DNA of 64,000 bases from Hydractinia symbiolongicarpus (lineage: Eukaryota > Cnidaria > Hydrozoa > Anthoathecata > Hydractiniidae). Position numbers and translations under genes: made by a program. The DNA is taken from contig NC_079877.1 in assembly GCF_029227915.1 (NCBI RefSeq), positions 2,294,001 through 2,358,000 of the forward strand. Reading direction: 5' to 3'. A model generated the notes under the pieces. The model was not told where the DNA came from. It ran no database searches and saw only the letters and a program-made list of their open reading frames with translations. Shown here piece by piece: positions 1 to 10,405 of the stretch. Positions within the stretch are counted from its first letter, which is position 1. Every line of letters begins with the position of its first letter.

Positions 1-726
1 TACAACGATTGCGTCACACATTCGTACCAACATGTATTTAGTGATTTTTTTTCGATATTACTAAGTTATATCGCTTTTAACAATGAAATGATTCACTGTG
101 GAGCTTAATTGAGCTAGCTTTGGCCTGTGACCTTATAAATGTGATAAATGAGCCAACTGGACTCCAAGAAATAACATTGTTCTTATTTTGACATGATTGA
201 TGGAACTCAGCGATTACACTTGGCGCAGTGGAAGCGCTTCATTTAAAAACTTAGATAAATAAGTCATTTTTTACTGTGGACCAATCCTAGCCGTTATCGC
301 GCGCTGAAAAATTGCGACAGTTTCAAAAACTACATTTCAATGACGTTCTAACTGTATCAGTACGTTTGAGTTACAACGTTTGCGTCACATATTCGTACCA
401 ACATGTATCTAGTGATTTTCTTCCGATATTACTAAGTTGTATTGGTTTTAACAGTGAAACGATTGACTGTGGGAATTAATTCAACTAACTTTGGACTGTG
501 ACCTGATAAATGTGATAAATGAGCAATTTTGACTACTTCTGAATTTGACGTGAATGCCGGAACTTAGCGATTACACTGGGCGCTGTGGTTGCGCTTTATT
601 TAAAAATTAAAATAAATAAGTCATTTTTTACTGTGGGACGAATCCTAGTCGTTTGTTCGCGCTGAAGAAATAGAGACAGTTTCAAAAACTACATTTCATT
701 GACTTTCTAACAGTTTTAATCCGTTT
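1..726. repeat. Two entry monomers left of the first HOR
   Basis: Monomer 1 (1-367, its first four bases lie before the window) carries the TTATATCGCTTTTAACAATGAAATG and GAGCTAGCTTTGGCC variants that mark the type I call z, found again at 11,520, 20,080, 36,765, 41,601 and 46,063. Monomer 2 (368-726) starts as the u type (GTATCTAGTG, GGAATTAATTCAAC) and ends as a different type (CGAATCCTAGTCGTTTGTTCGCGC), so it is a chimera. The z-u order matches 11,520-12,264 and 20,080-20,824, so this is probably the tail of another such unit. Confidence 0.8.
368..726. repeat. Short monomer, 359 bp, 14-bp internal deletion
   Basis: Around 531-550 the sequence reads GACTACTTCTGAATTTGAC, where complete monomers have the 14 bases AAGAAATAACATTC after GACTAC. 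The loss sits at about 536/537, and one base (T to G) next to it also differs. I do not see this deletion in any other copy, so it is private and probably young. It is not a multiple of the monomer, unlike most length changes in this array. Confidence 0.85.
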
Positions 727-1098
727 GAGTTGCAACGGTTGCGTCACATATTCGCACCAACATGCATTTGGTGATTTCCTTCCGGTATTACTAAGTTGTA
801 TCGCTTTCAACAGTGAAACGATTGACTGTGGGACTTAATTGAACTAATTCTGGACTGTGACATTATAAATGTTATAAATGAGCGAATTGGACTCCAAGGA
901 ATAACATTCTTCTTAATTCGACATGATTTGTTGAATTCAGCGAGTACACAATGCTTTGTGGTAGTGCTTTTTTAAAAAATTTAGATAAATCAGTTTTTTT
1001 TACTTCGGGACCAATCCTGGCCGTTAGCACGCGGCAAAAAAATAGAGGCATTCTCAAAAACTACGTTTAATTGGTTTTTTGGCGGTATCAATCCGTTT
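727..1098. repeat. Monomer type S, first of 19 copies
   Basis: This type differs clearly from consensus in its second half: GAGCGAATTGGACTCC, TTCGACATGATTTGTTGAATTC, ACACAATGCTTTGTGG, a T-run before ACTGCGGGACC, TTAGCACGCGGC and TTTTTTGGCGGTATC. Copies start at 727, 3334, 5941, 8174, 10406, 14129, 16362, 18594, 24174, 27893, 30128, 32672, 33417, 35278, 37880, 38625, 40486, 43091 and 44577. Their spacing in monomers is 7, 7, 6, 6, 10, 6, 6, 15, 10, 6, 7, 2, 5, 7, 2, 5, 7, 4, which directly exposes the changing HOR length. No full S copy occurs right of 44,946. Some copies lack one C near the end (CATTCTAAAAACT in place of CATTCTCAAAAACT), which opens longer chance reading frames. Confidence 0.9.
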
Positions 1099-1469
1099 GA
1101 GTTACAACGGTTGCGTCACATATTCGTACAACATGTATTTAGTGACATTTTTCCGATATTACTAAGTTATATTGCTTTTAACAATGAAATGATTGACTGT
1201 GGAGCTTAATTGAGCTAGCTTTGGCCTGTGACCTTATAATTGTGATAAGTGGGCCAACTGGACTCCAAGAAATAACATTCTTCTTCTTTTGACATGATTG
1301 CTGGAACTCAGCGATTACACTTGGCGCAGTGGAAGCGCTTCATTTAAAAACTTAGATAAATAAGTCATTTTTTACTGAGGGACTAATCCTAGCCGTTATC
1401 GCGCGCTGAAAAATTGCCACAGTTTCAAAAACTACATTTCAATGACGTTCTAACGGTGTCAGTCCGTTT
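1099..1469. repeat. Monomer type T, the usual partner after S
   Basis: Marked by CGTACAACATG (one C short), TTAGTGACATTTTTCC, TTATATYGCTTTTAACAATGAAATG, GAGCTAGCTTTGGCC, GTGGGCCAACTGG and TTGGCGCAGTGGAAGCGC. It follows S directly in 17 of 19 cases (1099, 3706, 6313, 8545, 10776, 14501, 16733, 18964, 24547, 28265, 30500, 33788, 35649, 38996, 40857, 43461, 44947); the exceptions follow the S copies at 32,672 and 37,880. Length 370-372 bp except the 311-bp copy at 30,500. The S-T pair behaves as an inherited block. Confidence 0.85.
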
Positions 1470-4373
1470 GAGTTACAACGGTTGGGTCACATATTTGTAC
1501 CAACATGTATTTAGCGATATTTTTCTCATATTACTAGTTTGCATTGCTTTTAACAGTGAAACGATTGACTTTGGGACTTAATTGAACTGATTTTGGTCTG
1601 TGACATTATAAATGTTATAAGTGAGAAAATTGGACTCTAAGAAATGACATTCTTCTTAATTTGACATGATTGTAGGAACTCAGCGATTACACTGGACCCT
1701 GTGGTAGTGATTCATTTAAAAATTTAGATAACAAAGTCAATTTTACTGTGGGACCAATCCTAGCTGTTAGCGCGCGCTGAAGATATAGAGACAGTTTCGA
1801 AAACTCCATTTCATTGACTTTCTAACGGTGTCAATCCGTTTGAGTTACAACGGTTGCGTCACACGTTAGTACCAACTTGTATTTAGTGATTTTCTTCCGG
1901 TATTACTAAGTTGTATCGCTTTCAACAGTGAAACGATTGACTGTGGGACTTAATTGAACTGATTTTGGACTTTGACCTTATAAATGTGATAAATGAGCAA
2001 TTTTTACTACAAGAAATAACATTCTTTTTAATTTGACATGATTGCTGGAACTCAGCGATTACACTGAGCGCTGTGGTAGCGCTTCATTTAGAAATTTAGA
2101 TAAATAGGTCATTCTTTACTGTGGGACCAATCGTAGCCGTTGTCGCGCGCTGAAGAAATAGCGACAGTTTCAAAAACCACATTTCAATGACGTTCTAACG
2201 GTGTCAGTCCGTTTGAGTTACAACGGTGGGGACACATATTTGTACCAACATGTATTTAGCGATATTTTTCTCATATTACTAGTTTGCATCGCTTTTAACA
2301 GTGAAACGATTGACTGTGGGACTTAATTGACCTGATTTTGGACTGTGACCTTATAAATGTTATAACTGAAAAAATTGGACTCTAAGAAATGACATTCTTC
2401 TTAATTTTACATGATTGCTGGAACTCAGCGATTACACTGGGCGCTGTGGTTGCGCTTTATTTAAAAATTAACATAAATAAGTCATTTTTTACTGTGGGAC
2501 GAATCCTAGTCGTTTGTTCGCGCTGAAAAAATAGAGACAGTTTCAAAAACTACATTTCATTGACTTTCTAACAGTTTTAATCCGTTTGAGTTGCAACGGT
2601 TGCGTCACATATTCGCACCAACATGCATTTAGTGATTTTCTTCCGGTATTACTAAGTTGTATCGCTTTTAACAGTGAAACGATTGACTGTGGGACTTAAT
2701 TGAACTGATTTTGGACTTTGACCTTATAAATGTGATAAATGAGCAATTTAGACTACAAGAAATAACATTTTTCTTAATTTGACATGATTGCTGGAACTCA
2801 GCGATTACACTGGGCGCTGTGGTAGCGCTTTATTCAAAAATTAAGATAAATAAGTCATTTTTTACTGTAAGACCAGTCCTAGCCGTTAGCGCGCGCTGAA
2901 GAAATAGAGACAGTCTCAAAAACTACATTTCATTGACTTTCTAACGGTGTCAATCCGTTTGAGTTACAACGGTATCGTCACATATTCGTACAAACATGTA
3001 TTTAGTGATTTTTTTCGGATATTACTAAGTTGTATCGCTTTTAACAGTGAAACGATTGACTGTGGGACTTATTTGAACTGATTTTGGACTTTGACCTTAT
3101 AAATGTGATAAATGAGCAATTTAGACTACAAGAAATAACATTCTTCTTAATTTGACATGATTGCTGGAACTCAGCGATTACACTGGGCGCTGTGGTAGCG
3201 CTTTATTTAAAAATTAAGATAAATAAGTCATTTTTTACTGTGGGACCAGTCCTAGCCGTTAGCGCGCGCTGAAGAAATAGAGACAGTCTCAAAAACTACA
3301 TTTCATTGACTTTCTAACGGTGTCAATCCGTTTGAGTTACAACGGTATCGTCACATATTCGTACAAACATGTATTTAGTGATTTTTTTCCGATATTACCA
3401 AGTTGTATCGCTTTTAACAGTGAAACGATTGACTGTGGGACTTATTTGAACTGATTCTGGACTGTGACCTTATAAATGTTATAAATGAGCGAATTGGACT
3501 CCAAGAAATAACATTCTTCTTAATTCGACATGATTTGTTGAATTCAACGAGTCCACAATGCTTTGTGGTAGTGCTTTTTTAAAAAATTTAGATAAATCAG
3601 TTTTTTTTACTGCGGGACCAATCCTGGCCGTTAGCACGCGGCAAAAAAATAGAGGCATTCTCAAAAACTACATTTAATTGGTTTTTTAGCGGTATCAATC
3701 CGTTTGAGTTACAACGGTTGCGTCACATATTCGTACAACATGTATTTAGTGACATTTTTCCGATATTACTAAGTTATATCGCTTTTAACAATGAAATGAT
3801 TGACTGTGGAGCTTAATTGAGCTAGCTTTGGCCTGTGACCTTATAAATGTGATAAGTGGGCCAACTGGACTCCAAGAAATAACATTCTTCTTCTTTTGAC
3901 ATGATTGTTGGAACTCAGCGATTACACTTGGCGCAGTGGAAGCGCTTCATTTAAAAACTTAGATAAATAAGTCATTTTTTACTGTGGGACTAATCCTAGC
4001 CGTTATCGCGCGCTGAAAAATTGCGACAGTTTCAAAAACTACATTTCAATGACGTTCTAACGGTGTCAGTCCGTTTGAGTTACAACGGTTAGGTCACATA
4101 TTTGTACCAACATGTATTTAGCGATATTTTTCTCATATTACTAGTTTGCATCGCTTTTAACAGTGAAACGATTGACTGTGGGACTTAATTGAACTGATTT
4201 TGGACTGTGACCTTACAAATGTTTTAAGTGAGGAAATTGAACTCTAAGAAATGACATTCTTCTTAATTTGACATGATTGTAGGAACTCAGCGATTACACT
4301 GTGCCCTGTGGTAGTGATTCATTTAAAAATTTAGATAAATAAGTCAATTTTACTGTGGGACCAATAATAGCCG

Positions 4374-4387
4374 TTAGCGCGCGCTAA
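4374..4387. other. Perfect 14-bp palindrome TTAGCGCGCGCTAA (example copy)
   Basis: This sequence is its own reverse complement and contains GCGCGCGC, an alternating purine-pyrimidine run in an otherwise AT-rich monomer. It occurs in the CCAATAATAG types, for example at about 7,354, 11,446, 12,562, 25,215, 28,560 and 31,107. Most other monomers have near versions such as TTAGCGCGCGCTGA or TTATCGCGCGCTGA. Confidence 0.65.
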
Positions 4388-5194
4388 AGACATAGAGACA
4401 GTTTCGAAAACTCCATTTCATTGACTTTCTAACGGTGTCAATCCGTTTGAGTTACAACGGTTGCGTCACAAATTCGTACCAACTTGTATTTAGTGATTTT
4501 CTTCCGGTATTACTAAGTTGTATCGCTTTCAACAGTGAAACGATTGACTGTGGGACTTAATTGAACTGATTTTGGACTTTGACCTTATAAATGTGATAAA
4601 TGAGCAATTTTGACTACAAGAAATAACATTCTTTTTAATTTGACATGATTGCTGGAACTCAGCGATTACACTGGGCGCTGTGGTAGCGCTTCATTTAAAA
4701 ATTTAGATAAATAAGTCATTCTTTACTGTGGGACCAATCGTAGCCGTTGTCGCGCGCTGAAAAAATAGCGACAGTTTCAAAAACTACATTTCAATGACGT
4801 TCTAACTGTGTCAGTCCGTTTGAGTTACAACGGTTAGGACACATATTTGTACCAACATGTATTTAGCAATACTTTTCTCATATTACTAGTTTGCATCGCT
4901 TTTAACAGTGAAACGATTGACTGTGGGACTTAATTGAACTGATTTTGGACTGTGATCTTATAAATGTTATATGTGAGAAAATTAGACTCTGAGAAATGAC
5001 ATTCTTCTTAATTTTACATGATTGCTGGAACTCAGCGATTACACTGGGCGCTGTGGTTGCGCTTTATTTAAAAATTAAGATAAATAAGTCATTTTTTACT
5101 GTGGGACGAATCCTAGTCGTTTGTTCGCGCTGAAGAAATAGAGACAGTTTCAAAAACTACATTTCATTGACTTTCTAACAGTTTTAATCCGTTT

Positions 5195-5940
5195 GAGTTG
5201 CAACGGTTGCGTCGCATATTCGCACCAACATGTATTTATTGATTTTCTTCCGGTATTACTAAGTTGTATCGCTTTCAACAGTGAAACGATTGACTGTGGG
5301 ACTTAATTGAACTGATTTTGGACTTTGACCTTATAAATGTGATAAATGAGCAATTTTGACTACAAGATATAACATTCTTCTTAATTTGACATGATTGCTG
5401 GAACTCAGCGATTACACTGGGCGCTGTGGTAGCGCTTTATTTGAAAATTATGATAAATAAGTCATTTTTTACTGTGGGACGAATCCTAGTCGTTTGTTCG
5501 CGCTGAAGAAATAGAGACAGTTTCAAAAACTACATTTCATTGACTTTCTAACAGTTTTAATCCGTTTGAGTTGCAACGGTTGCGTCGCATATTCGCACCA
5601 ACATGTATTTATTGATTTTCTTCCGGTATTACTAAGTTGTATCGCTTTCAACAGTGAAACGATTGACTGTGGGACTTAATTGAACTGATTTTGGACTTTG
5701 ACTTTATAAATGTGATAAATGAGCAATTTTGACTACAAGAAATAACATTCTTCTTAATTTGGCATGATTGCTGGAACTCAGCGATTACACTGGGCGCTGT
5801 GGTAGCGCTTTATTTGAAAATTAAGATAAATAAGTCATTTTTTGCTGTGGGACCAGTCCTAGCCGTTAGCGCGCGCTGAAGAAATAGAGACAGTTTCAAA
5901 AACTACATTTCTTTGACTTTCTAACGGTGTCAATCCGTTT
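5195..5940. repeat. Adjacent near-identical monomer pair
   Basis: Monomers 5195 and 5568 share GTTGCAACGGTTGCGTCGCAT, ATTTATTGATTTTC and, further on, TTTGAAAATTA, with identical first halves. They separate only near the end: CGAATCCTAGTCGTTTGTTCGCGC in the first, CAGTCCTAGCCGTTAGCGCGCGC in the second. This is a one-monomer tandem duplication (373 bp), the smallest expansion step visible. The pair recurs at 13,383/13,756 through the 8-kb duplication, and in modified form at 29,382/29,755 and 31,929/32,302. Confidence 0.85.
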
Positions 5941-8173
5941 GAGTTACAACGGTGTCGTCACATATTCGTACCAACATGTATTTAGTGATTTTTTTCCGAT
6001 ATTACTAAGTTGTATCGCTTTTAACAGTGAAACGATTGACTGTGGGACTTATTTGAACTGATTCTGGACTGTGACCTTATAAATGTTATAAATGAGCGAA
6101 TTGGACTCCAAGGAATAACATACTTCTTAATTCGACATTATTTGTTGAATTCAGCGAGTACACAATGCTTTGTGGTAGTGCTTTTTTAAAAAATTTAGAT
6201 AAATCAGTTTTTTTTACTGCGGGACCAATCCTGGCCGTTAGCACGCGGCAAAAAAATAGAGGCATTCTCAAAAACTACATTTAATTGGTTTTTTGGCGGT
6301 ATCAATCCGTTTGAGTTACAACGGTTGCGTCACATATTCGTAGAACATGTATTTAGTGACATTTTTCCGATATTACTAAGTTATATCGCTTTTAACAATG
6401 AAATGATTGACTGTGGAGCTTAATTGAGCTAGCTTTGGCCTGTGACCTTATAAATGTGATAAGTGGGCCAACTGGACTCCAAGAAATAACATTCTTCTTA
6501 TTTTGACATGATTGTTGGAACTCAGCGATTACACTTGGCGCAGTGGAAGCGCTTCATTTAAAAACTTAGATAAATAAGTCATTTTTTACTGTGGGACCAA
6601 TCCTAGCCGTTATCGCGCGCTGAAAAATTGCGACAGTTTCAAAAACTACATTTCAATGACGTTCTAACTGTATCAGTCCGTTTGAGTTACAACGGTTGCG
6701 TCACATATTCGTACCAACATGTATCTAGTGATTTTCTTCCGATATTACTAAGTTGTTTTGGTTTTAACAGTGAAACGATTGACTGTGGGAATTAATTCAA
6801 CTAAGTTTGGACTGTGACCTGATAAATGTGATAAATGAGACAATTGGACTCCAAGAAATAACATTCTTCTTAATTTGACGTGAATGCCGGAACTTAGCGA
6901 TTACATTGGGCGCTGTGGTAGCGCTTCATTTAAAAATTTAGATATATAAGTCATTTTTTACTGTGGGACCAATCGTAGCCGTTGTCGCGCGCTGAAAAAA
7001 TAGCGACAGTTTCAAAAACTACATTTCAATGACGTTCTAACGGTGTCAGTCCGGTTGAGTTACAACGGTTGGGTCACATATTTGTACCAACATGTATTTA
7101 GCGATATATTTCTCAAATTACTAGTTTGCATCGCTTTTAACAGTGAAACGATTGACTGTGGGACTTAATTGAACTGATTTTGGACTGTGACCTTATAAAT
7201 ATTATAAGTGAGAAAATTGGACTCTAAGAAATGCCATTCTTCTTAATTTGACATGATTGTAGGAACTCAGCGATTACACTGGACCCTGTGGTAGTGATTC
7301 ATTTAAAAATTTAGATAAATAAGTCAATTTTACTGTGGGACCAATAATAGCTGTTAGCGCGCGCTAAAGATATAGAGACAGTTTCGAAAACTCCATTTCA
7401 TTGACTTTCTAACGGTGTCAGTCCGTTTGAGTTACAACGTTTAGGACACATATTTGTACCAACATGTATTTAGCGATATTTTTCTCATATTACTAGCTGC
7501 ATCGCTTTTAACAGTGAAACGATTGACTGTGGGACTTAATTGAACTGATTTTGGACTGTGACCTTATAAATGTTATAAGTGAGAAAATTGGACTCTAAGA
7601 AATGACATTCTTCTTAATTTTACATGATTGCTGGAACTCAGCGATTACACTGGGCGCTGTGGTTGCACTTTATTTAAAAATTAAGATAAATAAGTCATTT
7701 TTTACTGTGGGACGAATCCTAGTCGTTTGTTCGCGCTGAAGAAATAGAGACAGTTTCAAAAACTACATTTCATTGACTTTCTAACAGTTTTAATCCGTTT
7801 GAGTTGCAACGGTTGCGTCACATATTCGCACCAACATGTATTTATTGATTTTCTTCCGGTATTACTAAGTTGTATCGCTTTCAACAGTGAAACGATTGAC
7901 TGTGGGACTTAATTGAACTGATTTTGGACTTTGACCTTATAAATGTGATAAATGAGCAATTTTGACTACAAGAAATAACATTCTTCTTAATTTGACATGA
8001 TTGCTGGAACTCAGCGATTACACTGGGCGCTGTGGTAGCGCTTTATTTAAAAATTAAGATAAATAAGTCATTTTTTACTGTGGGACCTGTCCTAGCCGTT
8101 AGCCCGAGCTGAAGAAATAGAGACAGTTTCAAAAACTACATTTCATTGACTTTCTAACGGTGTCAATCCGTTT
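5941..8173. repeat. 6-monomer HOR, unit 1 in copy A
   Basis: Monomers 5941 (S), 6313 (T), 6684 (u: GTATCTAGTG, TTGTTTTGG), 7057 (v: CCGGTTGAG, GATATATTTCTCAAATT), 7429 (w: AACGTTTAGGACAC, TACTAGCTGCATC) and 7801 (x: GTTGCAACGG, ATTTATTGATTTTC). The period to the next unit is 2,232 bp, six times 372. Both units share CGTAGAACATG in T and the AACATACTTC variant in S, so they arose by duplication of a whole 6-mer and not by independent assembly. Confidence 0.93.
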
Positions 8174-10405
8174 GAGTTACAACGGTGTCGTCACATATTC
8201 GTACAACATGTATTTAGTGATTTTTTTCCGATATTACTAAGTTGTATCGCTTTTAACAGTGAAACGATTGATTGTGGGACTTATTTGAACTGATTCTGGA
8301 CTGTGACCTTATAAATGTTATAAATGAGCGAATTGGACTCCAAGGAATAACATACTTCTTAATTCGACATTATTTGTTAAATTCAGCGAGTACACAATGC
8401 TTTGTGGTAGTGCTTTTTTAAAAAATTTAGATAAATCAGTTTTTTTTACTGCGGGACCAATCCTGGCCGTTAGCACGCGGCAAAAAAATAGAGGCATTCT
8501 CAAAAACTACATTTAATTGGTTTTTTGGCGGTATCAATCCGTTTGAGTTACAACGGTTGCGTCACATATTCGTAGAACATGTATTTAGTGAAATTTTTCC
8601 GATATTACTAAGTTATATCGCTTTTAACAATGAAATGATTGACTGTGGAGCTTAATTGAGCTAGCTTTGGCCTGTGACCTTATAAATGTGATAAGTGGGC
8701 CAACTGGACTCCAAGAAATAACATTCTTCTTATTTTGACATGATTGTTGGAACTCAGCGATTACACTTGGCGCAGTGGAAGCGCTTCATTTAAAAACTTA
8801 GATAAATAAGTCATTTTTTACTGTGGGACCAATCCTAGCCGTTATCGCGCGCTGAAAAATTGCGACAGTTTCAAAAACTACATTTCAATGACGTTCTAAC
8901 TGTATCAGGCCGTTTGAGTTACAACGGTTGCGTCACATATTCGTACCAACATGTATCTAGTGATTTTCTTCCGATATTACTAAGTTGTTTTGGTTTTAAC
9001 AGTGAAACGATTGACTGTGGGAATTAATTCAACTAAGTTTGGACTGTGACCTGATAAATGTGATAAATGAGACAATTGGACTCCAAGAAATAACATTCTT
9101 CTTAATTTGACGTGAATGCCGGAACTTAGCGATTACATTGGGCGCTGTGGTAGCGCTTCATTTAAAAATTTAGATATATAAGTCATTTTTTACTGTGGGA
9201 CCAATCGTAGCCGTTGTCGCGCGCTGAAAAAATAGCGACAGTTTCAAAAACTACATTTCAATGACGTTCTAACGGTGTCAGTCCGGTTGAGTTACAACGG
9301 TTGGGTCACATATTTGTACCAACATGTATTTAGCGATATATTTCTCAAATTACTAGTTTGCATCGCTTTTAACAGTGAAACGATTGACTGTGGGACTTAA
9401 TTGAACTGATTTTGGACTGTGACCTTATAAATATTATAAGTGAGAAAATTGGACTCTAAGAAATGCCATTCTTCTTAATTTGACATGATTGTAGGAACTC
9501 AGCGATTACACTGGACCCTGTGGTAGTGATTCATATAAAAATTTAGATAAATAAGTCAATTTTACTGTGGGACCAATAATAGCTGTTAGCGCACGCTAAA
9601 GATATAGAGACAGTTTCGAAAACTCCATTTCATTGACTTTCTAACGGTGTCAGTCCGTTTGAGTTACAACGTTTAGGACACATATTTGTACCAACATGTA
9701 TTTAGCGATATTTTTCTCATATTACTAGCTGCATCGCTTTTAACAGTGAAACGATTGACTGTGGGACTTAATTGAACTGATTTTGGACTGTGACCTTATA
9801 AATGTTATAAGTGAGAAAATTGGACTCTAAGAAATGACATTCTTCTTAATTTTACATGATTGCTGGAACTCAGCGATTACACTGGGCGCTGTGGTTGCAC
9901 TTTATTTAAAAATTAAGATAAATAAGTCATTTTTTACTGTGGGACGAATCCTAGTCGTTTGTTCGCGCTGAAGAAATAGAGACAGTTTCAAAAACTACAT
10001 TTCATTGACTTTCTAACAGTTTTAATCCGTTTGAGTTGCAACGGTTGCGTCACATATTCGCACCAACATGTATTTATTGATTTTCTTCCGGTATTACTAA
10101 GTTGTATCGCTTTCAACAGTGAAACGATTGACTGTGGGACTTAATTGAACTGATTTTGGACTTTGACCTTATAAATGTGATAAATGAGCAATTTTGACTA
10201 CAAGAAATAACATTCTTCTTAATTTGACATGATTGCTGGAACTCAGCGATTACATTGGGCGCTGTGGTAGCGCTTTATTTAAAAATTAAGATAAATAAGT
10301 CATTTTTTACTGTGGGACCAGTCCTAGCCGTTAGCACGAGCTGAAGAAATAGAGACAGTTTCAAAAACTACATTTCATTGACTTTCTAACGGTGTCAATC
10401 CGTTT
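8174..10405. repeat. 6-monomer HOR, unit 2 in copy A
   Basis: Monomers 8174 (S), 8545 (T), 8916 (u), 9289 (v), 9661 (w) and 10033 (x). Compared with unit 1 I see only scattered substitutions, such as GTGAAATTTTTCC for GTGACATTTTTCC in T and CATATAAAAATT for CATTTAAAAATT in v. A third unit begins at 10,406 but follows S and T with other monomers. Confidence 0.93.

Larger units (their letters stand above)
727..3333. repeat. 7-monomer HOR, copy 1 (2,607 bp)
   Basis: Monomers start at 727 (S), 1099 (T), 1470, 1842, 2215, 2588 and 2961. The period to the next unit is 2,607 bp. Markers shared with the second copy: TTTGTACC plus TTTCTCATATTACTAG at +3, ACTTGTATTT at +4, GGACACATATTTG at +5, GTTGCAACGG at +6. 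The seventh monomer differs from its counterpart: it starts like an S monomer (GGTATCGTCACATATTCGTACAAAC) and ends like the sixth, a chimera created by a local exchange with the S that follows. Confidence 0.9.
3334..5940. repeat. 7-monomer HOR, copy 2 (2,607 bp)
   Basis: Monomers at 3334 (S), 3706 (T), 4077, 4449, 4822, 5195 and 5568. The order S-T-a-b-c-d-d is the form I treat as typical for the 7-mer, because 30,128-32,671 shows the same order. The last four monomers also form the left part of the large duplicated block A, so their twins lie 8,188 bp further right at 12,637, 13,010, 13,383 and 13,756. Confidence 0.88.

Noticed and set aside
130-150. TATA-box-like CCTTATAAATG in each monomer as a promoter
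   Set aside because: In DNA of 36% G+C a TATAAA-type match per monomer is weak evidence; there is no initiator, no gene downstream and many types alter it (GATAAATG, ACAAATG). Transcription of the satellite remains possible but is not supported.
872-1057. Minus-strand open frames of 61-72 codons in nearly every S monomer
   Set aside because: They exist only because the S monomer has few stops on that strand. They end within the TTATAAATG of the satellite, show no start context, signal or domain I recognise, and are broken in the S copies at 24,174 and 27,893. Differences between copies change amino acids as often as not.
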